Part shown: in pieces, positions 44,901 through 52,983 of the stretch
How the letters are laid out: each line of letters begins with the position of its first letter
Numbering within the stretch: position 1 is the first letter of the stretch
Assembly: GCA_016931855.1 (NCBI GenBank)
Contig: JAFGDZ010000079.1
Span: 46,066 to 110,065 of the forward strand
Length of the DNA: 64,000 nt
Origin: Bacteroidales bacterium
Lineage (GTDB): Bacteria > Bacteroidota > Bacteroidia > Bacteroidales > Tenuifilaceae
Direction: 5' to 3'
The notes under the pieces: model-generated
The model's input: the letters and a program-made list of their open reading frames with translations, nothing else
What the model was told of the DNA's origin: nothing
Databases searched by the model: none
Position numbers and translations under genes: made by a program

Positions 44901-45173
44901 GGACAAATTGCCCTTGACCTGCACAGCAATAACCCTTACGACCTTATTCTAATGGACTTAGAGATGCCTGTTATGGATGGCTATGAGGCTACAGAGAAAA
45001 TTAGGGGACTAGCTGATGCCCGACATCGGAAAACACCAATTGTGGCGCTAACAGCATCGGCAATGCAGGATGTTCAGAAAAAGCTTTACGCCATTGGAAT
45101 GAACGATTATGTGCTTAAGCCATTTAATCCACTAGAGCTAAAAGAGAAAATTTGGAAATACCTTGAAACGTAA
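41964..45173 (+). CDS. Multi-PAS hybrid sensor histidine kinase
   Basis: A 1069-aa cytoplasmic protein from the ATG at 41964 (MDSTEEIIRL). A coiled-coil start is followed by PAS domains at about 25-145 (GICVIQDFKVVYQNKQ), 150-260 (DLICILNPNGNVIHANNAV), 270-390 (MMTISTLEEGRYIDVNEAF) and 560-680 (MVFEANAGRTITFANNY), with a GAF-like region at about 400-550. HisKA carries H707 in TMSHEIRTPMNA. HATPase_c shows LIGNAIKFTD, DTGIGIS and GGTGLGLAIS. The receiver has D998 in LILMDLEMPVMDG and the Lys in LKPFNP. All catalytic residues are intact. It lies 12 bp upstream of the thioredoxin-like gene. Confidence 0.93.
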   Translation: MDSTEEIIRLKAENERLKKELLTNKSLIEKNVGGICVIQDFKVVYQNKQFSSLFGYSPSAIAQLNYLDLVHPKDRKLIRLLFQNSFAEITQKRSNSYTFRISTFTGETRWLKSNVSVIDWNGKPALLDSCYDITSQKEAEEKLAEEEQNFRTLVNNLEDLICILNPNGNVIHANNAVANRLEFLEHEMMLKSFPSLCHDKDRQLVKQLISTAFDGSRETITTSISTSKNKYIPVEIRFVKGKWSNQNVVYAISQDISERIEAEREIRLSEEKFSKAFQSSSVMMTISTLEEGRYIDVNEAFLNATGLQYSEIIGKTSADLGIFENVQGREILKREVQRKGKVTDIEVRINPKGKDSITSLFSAETVNIRDTECMLVVMSDITQRKLAEYHIARSLERQKIISDISYTFNNLSSFQEKIAQTLDLIGTYSGISSVFLYEDSLGGLATKLKVEWNKHKKTQKLPKIVTYPTSSNAVEPTGLFSHHNNNLLKKLLQLNIGTSATQASYIYPLIGGNHRFGFIGFTFESLSKTITDGDKELLQSVCNIISSGYERKLAEDTIKVSEQRFRQLSELLPEMVFEANAGRTITFANNYLLKSMGYTQKQLAEGIKIEDLFESSLKKKLITTLSVCKGQNDLPIMELEAKCSDGKSFPALTHINAIFSNGKLSRYMGIMVDITDRKQQEIELIRAKELAEEASKTKEQFLSTMSHEIRTPMNAVIGMTNILLQEEPKPEQMENLRTLKFSAENLLALLNDILDFSKIEAGKVELIKEEFSVTQLATNIINSFKSISTQKGITVSAEVAPDVPSLIVGDRVRLNQVITNLIGNAIKFTDTGEVTLRVKLVKQTKSTATIYFSVTDTGIGISKERQSIIFQEFTQAHRDTSRKFGGTGLGLAISQRLVMLQGGSIQVESQPNLGSKFFFSLTYKVKHRSLEEEKPQVQEAAKDFSKAHRVLLVEDNEINKIIAEKFLVKWGLMVDHAENGQIALDLHSNNPYDLILMDLEMPVMDGYEATEKIRGLADARHRKTPIVALTASAMQDVQKKLYAIGMNDYVLKPFNPLELKEKIWKYLET

Positions 45174-45185
45174 AAAATCACCCCT

Positions 45186-46529
45186 ATGAGACATAAAACC
45201 ACTATATTACTGTTTGTGCTGCTTGCGGCAATATCAAATCTATTTGCCCAAACAAACATCGATATCACCATTGAGCAAAGCTTTAGCCCACTGGCAAAGC
45301 TTTACATTTACCAAGCCGATAAAACAATTTTTGTTGATTCTACATGGCAAAAAACTCAGGGCGAGTTTTCTTTTACCCTACCCCAGTACCACCAGGAAGG
45401 GATTTACAAAATTGTGGTTGGTAAAAACACTGCCTTCGACCTACTTGTAAGCAACGAGCCCACCATTAAAATTAAAACCATAGTTTATGCGCCAGAAGAT
45501 AGCCTAACGGTTATTGAGTCGGACGAGAATAAGGTATTCCAAGCCTTTGTTAAGCTAAAAAAACGCTACAAACAGCAAGCATGGCACATTAACTCACTAC
45601 GGGATTTTTACTCGGAGGGTAGCATGTTTCACTCCGTTTTAACATCGGAGAAGTATAGGGTAGAGAGCAGCTATGCCGAGGAAGCCAAAGCGCTTGCCTC
45701 AAAAAAGGAGAACCTACTAGCGGCTAAGCTAATTTACCTTGATATAACACCTGTTACTTCCCCTATTCTGGATGAGTCCCAAACCAAAGCAAGCAAGCTA
45801 CAGCAATGGTGGGACAATATCGATTTAACCGATAATAGGCTAACCTCATCGGCAGCGCTACTCTCAAGACTATGGGGATACGCAGAGCTTCTAATGAACG
45901 ACAATCTGGATAAGGAACAACAGGATAGCGCATTCACCCAAGGAATTAGCAATCTATTTAACAAGGATTTAAGTCACGAAATTGCTGCAACATTTAGAGA
46001 GTCGTTAAAAGATGGTTTTTATGATTCTGGCTATGAGCAAACCGAATGGTACCTAAACACCCCAAGTTTTCCCAAAGTTACCCCAATGGACAAAAAGGGA
46101 CAAGGGCTTTGGGTGGGTTCTGTTGCTCCCAATTTTAAGTTCCAATCGCTTACAGGGAAAAAGCTAAAGCTATCGAAGGTTAATGCTAAGTACAAGCTAA
46201 TAATGTTCTGGTCGTCGTGGTGCCCCCATTGCATAGAGGAGCTACCAGAAGTTGTAAAAATTTACGAAGAGTATAAAGCCAAAGGATTTGAGGTTATTGC
46301 TATAAACATTGATGAGGAACGCAGCCTTTGGGAACAACTAGTGAAGGAGCATCAGGCAAACTGGATTAATGCTATTGAGCCCGACGATGGAGCTAGCAAG
46401 CTGCTTAAAATGTACCATGTTGATGAAACCCCTAAGTTCTATATGCTTAACGATAAGCTGCAGGTGATATCCAAACCATCCAACGCCAAACAGATTGAGG
46501 CCAAGCTGAGAAGAGTTTTTAAGGAGTAA
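45186..46529 (+). CDS. Exported TlpA-like thioredoxin-fold protein
   Basis: A 447-aa protein with signal peptide 1-21 (ending NLFAQ) and a beta-rich N-terminal domain (about 22-110) like the DUF4369/DUF5106 region of Bacteroidota thiol proteins. A helical middle (about 110-290) follows, then a C-terminal thioredoxin domain (about 310-447). The active site reads SSWCPHCIEELPE with a downstream cis-Pro in DETPKFYML. The CPHC site is typical of periplasmic disulfide reductases or oxidases. It follows the hybrid kinase by 12 bp, so the two may be co-transcribed. Confidence 0.9.
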   Translation: MRHKTTILLFVLLAAISNLFAQTNIDITIEQSFSPLAKLYIYQADKTIFVDSTWQKTQGEFSFTLPQYHQEGIYKIVVGKNTAFDLLVSNEPTIKIKTIVYAPEDSLTVIESDENKVFQAFVKLKKRYKQQAWHINSLRDFYSEGSMFHSVLTSEKYRVESSYAEEAKALASKKENLLAAKLIYLDITPVTSPILDESQTKASKLQQWWDNIDLTDNRLTSSAALLSRLWGYAELLMNDNLDKEQQDSAFTQGISNLFNKDLSHEIAATFRESLKDGFYDSGYEQTEWYLNTPSFPKVTPMDKKGQGLWVGSVAPNFKFQSLTGKKLKLSKVNAKYKLIMFWSSWCPHCIEELPEVVKIYEEYKAKGFEVIAINIDEERSLWEQLVKEHQANWINAIEPDDGASKLLKMYHVDETPKFYMLNDKLQVISKPSNAKQIEAKLRRVFKE

Positions 46530-46539
46530 ATCTTTAGAT

Positions 46540-46640
46540 GAGAGATGTAAAAGGTTAAAGTTAAAAGTTAAAGGAGAAAGATGCTAGACGTTAGATTATA
46601 AACTAACAAAACACTAAACACCACACACTAAAACTCTTCC
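46540..46640. repeat. Short-period degenerate repeat
   Basis: GAGATGTAAAAGGTTAAAGTTAAAAG units are followed by GAAAGATGCTAGACGTTAGA and then ACACTAAACACCACACACTAA. These are the same three word classes, in the same order, as at 26555-26680. No gene is seen in the 147-bp gap. Confidence 0.75.
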
Positions 46641-46676
46641 ATGGTAACTCGTAACATGTAACAAAACCAAACAACC

Positions 46677-47885
46677 TCACCGCCTACACCGATTATAGAA
46701 AAGCTCCTGAGCTTTGAATAGACCTAATTCGGAAGCCTGTTTCAAGTCGGAACAGGCTTTCTCTTTTTCCCCAATAGAACTGTAGGCATTGGCTCGATTA
46801 ACTAACACCTCTGCGCTTAGCGGACGAATGGAAAGAACCCGTGAGAAATCCTCAATGGCTAGCTTAGCGTTGCCAATCCTTTGGTAGCACAATCCTCTAA
46901 GGGTTAAATAATCGGTATTTCGGGGTTGCAGCGCTATTAATGGGTTTATGCTCTTTAATGCGCTAACATATGCCTGCACCTCAAAGGCAACCGCTGCATA
47001 GCTATAAAGTACGCCAAAATCTTTTGGGTAATAGGTCAGGTAGGTTTGGAAATCGGAATATGCGCCCTCTTTATCGCCTAGTAGCAACTTTGCCTCTGCC
47101 CTAACAACAAGGTATTTAGGATCGCCTCCCGATAGCTCCAAAGCCTTTTCTGCCTGCTCCATTGCCTGCCTTCCCTTTCCCTGCGCTAGCAGTATTTGTG
47201 CCGATAACGCCCTATACTCATGTCTTTTTCGGCTTTTGCGAATGGCCGCAGCAATATCGGCAGCAGCAGCTTTGTAGCTCTGCAATCCCAAATAGGCCTG
47301 TGCCCTGAGAGCCAAGTAGGAGCTGCGCTTGCTCTTTCGGGCAAGCCGTTCGTTAAGTAAATCAAGCGCAAGGTCATACTCACCCTTGCCAATATGGTAA
47401 CTGGCTTCAAATTCGGTTCGCTCTGCGCTATTGTACCAATCGGTTAGCCACAGCTTTTTCCATTCAGCCGAGGCAAGTATTGGAGCAAAAGCCCTATCGG
47501 TTACAATGGCACTCTCGCTTATTCTATAAGCCGATAAAAGGTGCTGCTCCAGAAAAGCGGTGGCATTAACGGCATTGCCCTTTATTGCCTCAACCTTAGC
47601 TAGCCACAAAGCACCAAATCCCTTACGGTTCTCATCGGCTTTTGCAAAGAGTTGCCACGATGCGTCTATACTATCCATTGCAAAAAGAATTTGCCCTTTG
47701 AGCAAAAGGAAATCGGGATTAGTTTGCCGCTTGGAAAGACAAGAATCAACATAAACCAATGCAAGGTTATGCTCCCCATTCTCAAACGCAGCAACCGACC
47801 TATACCAGTGCTCTGGCATACGCTGGGAGAACACTTGGGTACATGTTGTTGCTAAAAAAAGGAGTAGCAGAGCAAATCTCGACAT
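46677..47885 (-). CDS. Exported TPR-repeat protein
   Basis: A 402-aa protein with signal peptide 1-20 (ending VFSQ) and at least eight TPR-like helix pairs, for example LALVYVDSCLSKRQ, KGRQAMEQAEKALEL, DYLTLRGLCYQRIGNAKLAIEDFSRVL and ANAYSSIGEKEKACSDLKQA. TPR arrays make protein-binding surfaces, so it is probably a periplasmic adaptor; the partner is unknown. It follows pyk on the same strand with a 93-bp gap. Confidence 0.9.
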   Translation of the reverse strand: MSRFALLLLFLATTCTQVFSQRMPEHWYRSVAAFENGEHNLALVYVDSCLSKRQTNPDFLLLKGQILFAMDSIDASWQLFAKADENRKGFGALWLAKVEAIKGNAVNATAFLEQHLLSAYRISESAIVTDRAFAPILASAEWKKLWLTDWYNSAERTEFEASYHIGKGEYDLALDLLNERLARKSKRSSYLALRAQAYLGLQSYKAAAADIAAAIRKSRKRHEYRALSAQILLAQGKGRQAMEQAEKALELSGGDPKYLVVRAEAKLLLGDKEGAYSDFQTYLTYYPKDFGVLYSYAAVAFEVQAYVSALKSINPLIALQPRNTDYLTLRGLCYQRIGNAKLAIEDFSRVLSIRPLSAEVLVNRANAYSSIGEKEKACSDLKQASELGLFKAQELFYNRCRR

Positions 47886-47978
47886 TGAAATAGGTTAGTG
47901 TTTGGGGTTAGTAATTGATACGTGCAACGTCAAGCATTACTTGGCGTCAAACGTTCAACCTTTGATAAAATTGTGCAA

Positions 47979-49394
47979 CTACTTATTCACCACCAAAGCG
48001 CTAGCCTTGCTAATCTCCATAAAGGAGGCGCCATTGCTTGGGCCAAAGCTACCACCAATTACCAGCACCATATCATCAAGGGTAATGCGACCCTGCGAAA
48101 CCATGTGGGTAATTGTGTGCGATAGGAATCCATCGCGGGAATCGCGTGGCTCCATATACTCTGCCCAAACACCATAGGACAGGGCCAACTCGCGCATCAC
48201 ATTCTCGCGGTAGCACATGGCGTAAACAGGAATCTTACCCCTAAATGCGGCTAAGTACCTACCCGTGCGCCCAGTTAAGCTATCAACAACAATGGCCTTA
48301 ATGGGTAACGAGGTGCAGGCTCTTACGGCCGAACGAGCCAGAGTAGCAGTTATCTCATTGTTAATTCGCACAATATTGGTATTTACATCGGGATCCAGAA
48401 CACGCTCAATCTCCTGTGCAACGCGGGTCATAAGCTGAACGCTCTCCAGTGGATACTGTCCGTAGGCCGTTTCGCCACTAAGCATTATAGCATCGGTACG
48501 CTGATAGATTGCATTGGCAATGTCGCTAACCTCGGCACGGGTGGGCCTAGGGTTCTCTATCATGGTATGGAGCATTTGGGTAGCAATGATTACAGGCTTT
48601 TTGGCCTCAATGCACTTCTTTACAATCTTGCGTTGGATAACCGGAATGCGCTCGGCTGGAATCTCAATACCCAAATCGCCGCGAGCAACCATAATGCCGT
48701 AGGTATGGTCCAGAATCTCATCAATATTATCAACCCCTTCCTGATTCTCTATTTTTGCAACAATCTTAATAGGGCTATTGTGCTCATCAATTAGAGCCTT
48801 AATCTCCTTAACATCGTTGCTGTTACGCACAAACGAGTGGGCAATAAAATCAACCTTATTATCAATAGCAAACTTTACAAACTGCCTATCCTTATCGGAT
48901 ACCGACGGAAGGTTTATCCTTACATTAGGAATATTTACGCTTTTGCGATTCTTGATTGTACCATGGTTTACGGTTTTGCAAACCAACGCATCGGGCATTT
49001 TGTCCACCACAGAGAGCTCAATATCGCCATCGTCAATAAGTAGCGATGAGCCTACGGGAACCTCGTTCACAATACCCTCGTACGATACGTACAAGCATCC
49101 CTCGCAGGACTCTCCGCCAGGATTTCCCTTTACCAACACCTCCGTTCCCTCGGTTACCTTAAACGCAGTTCCCTTTGATGACGTACGAATCTCTGGCCCC
49201 TTGGTATCAATAAGGATTGCAATACGCTCAGATACTGCTCGTATGTTATCAATTACCTTTTTTGCCTGATCTAGATTTTGGTGCGCGGTGTTTAACCGAA
49301 CAACGTTCATTCCAGCATCAAAGAGCTGACGAATAAACTCTACATCGCAACGAGCATCGGAGATTGTTGCTACAATTTTGGTTTTCTTTAACAT
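47979..49394 (-). CDS. pyk: Pyruvate kinase
   Basis: A 471-aa glycolytic enzyme that converts phosphoenolpyruvate and ADP to pyruvate and ATP. N-terminal KTKIVATISDA and the substrate loop NTAHQ begin the barrel. KIVAKIENQEG supplies the catalytic Lys, and MVARGDLGIEIPAERIP the metal ligands. ATQMLHTMIENPRPTRAEVSDIANAI is the family signature, split here only for length. The C-terminal regulatory domain (about 345-471) is present and ends at the usual length. A -7-like box TATCTTTG lies on the minus strand at 49426-49433. Confidence 0.97.
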   Translation of the reverse strand: MLKKTKIVATISDARCDVEFIRQLFDAGMNVVRLNTAHQNLDQAKKVIDNIRAVSERIAILIDTKGPEIRTSSKGTAFKVTEGTEVLVKGNPGGESCEGCLYVSYEGIVNEVPVGSSLLIDDGDIELSVVDKMPDALVCKTVNHGTIKNRKSVNIPNVRINLPSVSDKDRQFVKFAIDNKVDFIAHSFVRNSNDVKEIKALIDEHNSPIKIVAKIENQEGVDNIDEILDHTYGIMVARGDLGIEIPAERIPVIQRKIVKKCIEAKKPVIIATQMLHTMIENPRPTRAEVSDIANAIYQRTDAIMLSGETAYGQYPLESVQLMTRVAQEIERVLDPDVNTNIVRINNEITATLARSAVRACTSLPIKAIVVDSLTGRTGRYLAAFRGKIPVYAMCYRENVMRELALSYGVWAEYMEPRDSRDGFLSHTITHMVSQGRITLDDMVLVIGGSFGPSNGASFMEISKASALVVNK

Positions 49395-49425
49395 ACGCTT
49401 GCTTTGTGGGGTTTAAAATTATACC

Positions 49426-49433
49426 CAAAGATA
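49426..49433 (-). promoter_or_regulatory. -7-like box upstream of pyk
   Basis: The minus strand reads TATCTTTG, a full match to TAnnTTTG, 32 bp before the pyk ATG. No convincing -33 TTTG is seen at 19-21 bp, so the match is partial. Confidence 0.4.
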
Positions 49434-49617
49434 GACCCTTTAGCAATACGCCCTCTATTGTGATTGTATTTTTAGGCTAAAATGTCCGCAAACGAGTTAT
49501 ATTTGCGGCGGTGTTACGCTGGTTCCTTTTTAATTTGATGCAGTTAGCATAGCACCCGAATGTGAAAGCAAAGAACCTGCTACCAAATCGTTTAACGTTT
49601 TACCTTTATCTTACTCC

Positions 49618-50517
49618 ATGGGTTGGTCTGCTGCAATAACTGATTACATCAATTTTATTAGGATAGAGAAATCCCTATCTGACAATTCCGTTGCAGCCTA
49701 CAAGCGCGATGTGAACAAGCTTATGGAGTACGGTGAGAGCATTGGCGTTGAGCCAGAGAGCATGACCACACAGAACATTCGCGATTTTCTTGAGTCTATA
49801 AGCAACAGCGGATTAAATAAGCGCTCGCAAGCCCGCATCCTTTCTGGTGTAAGGGGATTTTACAAGTACCTTATGCTTGAAGAGGTTATTGACGATGACC
49901 CCACCCACCTAGTTGAAGGCCCCAAAATTGGCCGAAACCTCCCCGAGGTGCTAAGCAGCGAGGAGATTGACCAGATGCAGGCCGAAATAGACCTTAGCAA
50001 ACCCGATGGGCACAGAAACAAAGCGATGCTTGAAACCCTTTACAGCTGTGGGTTGCGCGTATCGGAGCTGATTAACCTGAAGCTAACCGATATTTACCGC
50101 GAGGAGGGTTTTATTAAGGTTATTGGTAAGGGCGATAAGGAGCGGCTGGTTCCCATTAGCGCACGCGCCATTAAGGAGATTGACCTTTACATTCCCTTTA
50201 GGCATAAGCTTAAGGCCATAGACAAATCGGCCGAAAACATAATATTCCTAAGCCGCAGGGGGCAAAAGCTTACCCGCGAAATGGTATTTAACATCATTAA
50301 AAAGTTGGCTGCCAAGGCAGGAATACAAAAGAATATTAGTCCGCACACCTTTAGGCACTCCTTTGCCACCGATTTAGTATCGGGCGGAGCCGATTTACGA
50401 GCCGTACAGGAGATGCTTGGGCACGAATCTATTCTCACCACCGAGATTTACACCCACCTCGACAAGAAGATGCTTGAGGATACGATTCTTAGGCTGGATC
50501 CGGAGGGGAAGAGTTAA
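49618..50517 (+). CDS. xerD: XerD-type tyrosine recombinase
   Basis: A 299-aa site-specific recombinase that resolves chromosome dimers at dif. The N-terminal SAM-like core-binding domain (about 1-90) is followed by the catalytic domain. Catalytic residues are Arg in SCGLRVSELINL, Lys in VIGKGDKERLVP, HTFRHSFAT (His and Arg), LGHESILTTEIYTH (His) and the nucleophilic Tyr in that same motif. Full length and intact. Its stop codon shares TTAA with the stop of the convergent nucleotidyltransferase gene. Confidence 0.95.
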   Translation: MGWSAAITDYINFIRIEKSLSDNSVAAYKRDVNKLMEYGESIGVEPESMTTQNIRDFLESISNSGLNKRSQARILSGVRGFYKYLMLEEVIDDDPTHLVEGPKIGRNLPEVLSSEEIDQMQAEIDLSKPDGHRNKAMLETLYSCGLRVSELINLKLTDIYREEGFIKVIGKGDKERLVPISARAIKEIDLYIPFRHKLKAIDKSAENIIFLSRRGQKLTREMVFNIIKKLAAKAGIQKNISPHTFRHSFATDLVSGGADLRAVQEMLGHESILTTEIYTHLDKKMLEDTILRLDPEGKS

Positions 50518-51248
50518 GAATACTTCATCCCACTCTCTGCCAAAAACGCCTCCGCTTTTGCAAGGCTTTCTGGTTTTCCCACATCTAGCACAAATCCATT
50601 CTGGGGCAGGTAGCCGCTTATTGTATGCTCCTTGCAGAGCTGTAAGTAGGCATCAATTACAGAGAAGGCACCAGTAAGCTTAACCTCTTTAAAAAACTGT
50701 GGACTAACAACATGTACCCCACTAAAGGCATAATCGGTAAGGTTGGGAACCTCGCCTAGGGGTAGCTTTACCTCACCTGTTTTGCTGTTGCGCCAGCCGC
50801 ATAGCTGCATGGATGGGTTAAACAAAAGCATCCTAGAGGATATACGCTTACTCACTGCAAGCGTTGCCATTGCGTTACCCTTACTGTGAAACTCCAGCAT
50901 TTCCCGTGGGTTTATGCTGGTAAAAATATCAACGTTCTGAACAAGGAATGGCTCATTGGCAAGCAGATGCTGCGCATGTAGAATGCCACCACCAGTATCC
51001 AGAAGTAGGTTGGACTCGTCGGAGATGGCGATATCAACCCCAAAATCATTCGATGCCAGAAAATCCTTAACCTGCTGGGCAAAATGGTGTACGTTAACCA
51101 CTATGCGGGTAAAACCATGCTCGCGTAGGCGAACAATTTGGTGCTCAAGAAGGGTTTTACCCCCAACCTCAACAAGCGCCTTTGGGCGGCTATCGGTTAA
51201 CGGTTTTAATCGGGTACCAAGACCTGCGGCTAGAATTAGGGATTGCAT
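50514..51248 (-). CDS. Nucleotidyltransferase, MurU-like (MurNAc-1-P uridylyltransferase)
   Basis: A 244-aa enzyme with the sugar-nucleotidyltransferase signature LILAAGLGTRLKPLTDSRPKA, here 20-odd residues at the N-terminus, followed by GGKTLLEHQI and a metal Asp in VQNVDIFTSI. In Bacteroidota this gene type, next to an anomeric sugar kinase, fits the recycling route that converts N-acetylmuramate 1-phosphate to UDP-MurNAc. The kinase-RapZ gene lies upstream on the same strand beyond a small gene and a repeat-rich gap. A mannose-1-phosphate role is an alternative. Confidence 0.85.
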   Translation of the reverse strand: MQSLILAAGLGTRLKPLTDSRPKALVEVGGKTLLEHQIVRLREHGFTRIVVNVHHFAQQVKDFLASNDFGVDIAISDESNLLLDTGGGILHAQHLLANEPFLVQNVDIFTSINPREMLEFHSKGNAMATLAVSKRISSRMLLFNPSMQLCGWRNSKTGEVKLPLGEVPNLTDYAFSGVHVVSPQFFKEVKLTGAFSVIDAYLQLCKEHTISGYLPQNGFVLDVGKPESLAKAEAFLAESGMKYS

Positions 51249-51406
51249 TTGTATAGTTAAAAGTGAAACGTTAAAAGATGAAGGAGAAAGATTTATCGTG
51301 AATCGTGAATCGTAAAAAAGAAAAGGTTTGTCTCGACCTTAGATGGGTTCAAAATTTAAGATTCTGGTACTAAAACAAAACACTAAACCCTAAACACTAG
51401 CCCCCA
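51249..51406. repeat. Gap with short-period degenerate repeats
   Basis: GTTAAAAGTGAAACGTTAAAAG (in two adjoining units), GTGAATCGTGAATCGT (51299-51313) and ACACTAAACCCTAAACACTAG (51380-51400, in parts) are arranged in the same order as at 26555 and 46540. No gene is seen in this stretch. Confidence 0.75.
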
Positions 51407-51532
51407 TCACTGCTTCTTAGGCTTACAAAGCTTTTTCTCTTTATTTGATGCCAATCCGCAGTTCTTACAGCAGAACTTCTTTTCTGCTGGATTTCCCTTT
51501 TGCTTTCCCTTCTCGCACATCTTCTCGCTCAT
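51407..51532 (-). CDS. 41-aa Cys-rich, Lys-rich microprotein
   Basis: The minus strand encodes 41 codons from an ATG that overlaps the stop of the kinase-RapZ gene as TAATG, to TGA. It has five Cys (C6, C21, C22, C25, C36) within a Lys-rich sequence; KFCCKNCG includes a CxxC-type knuckle, so zinc binding is plausible. The translational coupling and non-random composition support a real gene. The sequence resembles small CxxC proteins I associate with Bacteroidota, but no function is known. Confidence 0.7.
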   Translation of the reverse strand: MSEKMCEKGKQKGNPAEKKFCCKNCGLASNKEKKLCKPKKQ

Positions 51533-52965
51533 TACTTGTCTCCCATTTTCTCTAGTTCAACATGCTGTAGCTTAACCCTAACATTTACCTTGCTGCTAAG
51601 CAAATTTGCCAACCACTGCGCAAAGTAAACCGAGCGATGCTGCCCACCAGTACACCCAAATCCAACGGATAAATGCTCAAATCCGCGCTGTTGGTACTGC
51701 TCAACCGCCTCAAGGACAATGGCCTCTACCCTATTGGCAAATTGTGCCGTTTCGGGCATCGACTCCAAATAGCCTTGGATTGGGGCATCCAAACCAGTTA
51801 GGTTTCGGTACTCTGGCAACCGTCCAGGATTTGGCAAAAAGCGGCAATCAAAAATAAAACCGCCACCATGCTGGGCATCGGCTTGTGGGTAGCCCTTTTT
51901 AAGGCTAAAGCTACTAATATCGATTGTTAAACCAGCAAAATCATGGTTTTGTTCGCCTGCTAACGGGAATTTTTCCCGTAATGGCTCAATAAGACTGTAT
52001 AGTGATGGGAAACCATGTAAGTACGATGAATTCTCCGATAGCCACACCAAGTTATCTATGGCCATAGGAATGCTCTGAATAAAGTGCGCTTTCCCCTCGA
52101 ATAGTCCACGGAAACCATAAGCCCCAAGGGTTTGAATCACCCTAAACAGGGCAAAAAGATGGAATCGCTCCCAAAGTTTTAGCTTATCAACGCTTCTTAA
52201 TGATACCAGCTTGGCTAGGTAAACATCCAGCAACTCCGCTCTGAGCATAGGAGGAAAACCGGCCTTTGCCTGGAAAAGGAACGACACAACATCGTATAAG
52301 CATGGGCCACGGCGCCCTCCCTGATAATCGATGAAGTAGGGCTTACCATTGGTAACCATAACGTTGCGCGACTGAAAATCGCGGTAAAGGAAGAACTCCA
52401 TATCATCGTTAAGGAGCATCTTGGTGAGCGACTCAAAATCATCCTCAAGCTCATCCTCATTAAAATGTACACCCGCAGGCTTAAGGAACGAGTACTTAAA
52501 GTAGTTTAAGTCCCACATAACGGAGCGCCTATCGAAATCGGCCTTGGGATAGCATAACGAGTAATCGAGAACATTTGCCCCCCTAACCTGAAACTCGGCC
52601 AGCAGCTCTAGCACATTAATAAGCAGTGGCTTTACGTTCTCAAAGCCATTGGGCGAATCGGCAGTGATAAGGCTAAGCAATGAGGTATCGCCCAAATCCT
52701 GCTGTAGGTAGTACTTCTCATTTGCCGATACCGCAAGTAGCTCAGGAACAGGCAACCTTAGCCCTTGAAAGGTTTTGGTGAAGGAGAAAAAAGCGCGATT
52801 CTCTACCAAACTGGGATTGTAAGCCCCTATTACAGAAAAGTTATCGCCAAACATGCGAAAGTAAACCCTATCGGAGCCAGATAAGGGCATTGGCGAAACC
52901 CGTTGGGGTTCAACCCCATATTTTTGTTTGAATAGCTGCGAAAGCTCTACTACTCTATTATCCAT
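51532..52965 (-). CDS. Aminoglycoside-phosphotransferase-like kinase fused to RapZ C-terminal domain (AmgK-like)
   Basis: A 477-aa two-domain protein from the ATG at 52965 (MDNRVVELSQ). The N-terminal 330 residues form an APH-type kinase: FFLYRDFQSRNVMV is the catalytic loop and YFIDYQGGRRGPCLYDVVS the metal-binding segment, both close to the anomeric MurNAc/GlcNAc kinase AmgK. The C-terminal 130 residues are the RapZ C-terminal domain (DCRFLPNPGRLPEY, VGFGCTGGQHRS) without the P-loop N-terminus of RapZ. With the MurU-like gene it suggests peptidoglycan-sugar salvage. The RapZ part may sense an amino-sugar. The start overlaps neither neighbour; a longer TTG start is unlikely. Confidence 0.88.
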   Translation of the reverse strand: MDNRVVELSQLFKQKYGVEPQRVSPMPLSGSDRVYFRMFGDNFSVIGAYNPSLVENRAFFSFTKTFQGLRLPVPELLAVSANEKYYLQQDLGDTSLLSLITADSPNGFENVKPLLINVLELLAEFQVRGANVLDYSLCYPKADFDRRSVMWDLNYFKYSFLKPAGVHFNEDELEDDFESLTKMLLNDDMEFFLYRDFQSRNVMVTNGKPYFIDYQGGRRGPCLYDVVSFLFQAKAGFPPMLRAELLDVYLAKLVSLRSVDKLKLWERFHLFALFRVIQTLGAYGFRGLFEGKAHFIQSIPMAIDNLVWLSENSSYLHGFPSLYSLIEPLREKFPLAGEQNHDFAGLTIDISSFSLKKGYPQADAQHGGGFIFDCRFLPNPGRLPEYRNLTGLDAPIQGYLESMPETAQFANRVEAIVLEAVEQYQQRGFEHLSVGFGCTGGQHRSVYFAQWLANLLSSKVNVRVKLQHVELEKMGDK

Positions 52966-52983
52966 CAATAAAATCAATTAAAA

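Noticed and set aside
49618..50517. The XerD gene as the integrase of a mobile element.
   Set aside because: The length, motifs and context of core genes fit housekeeping dimer resolution; no att sites or element genes are near.
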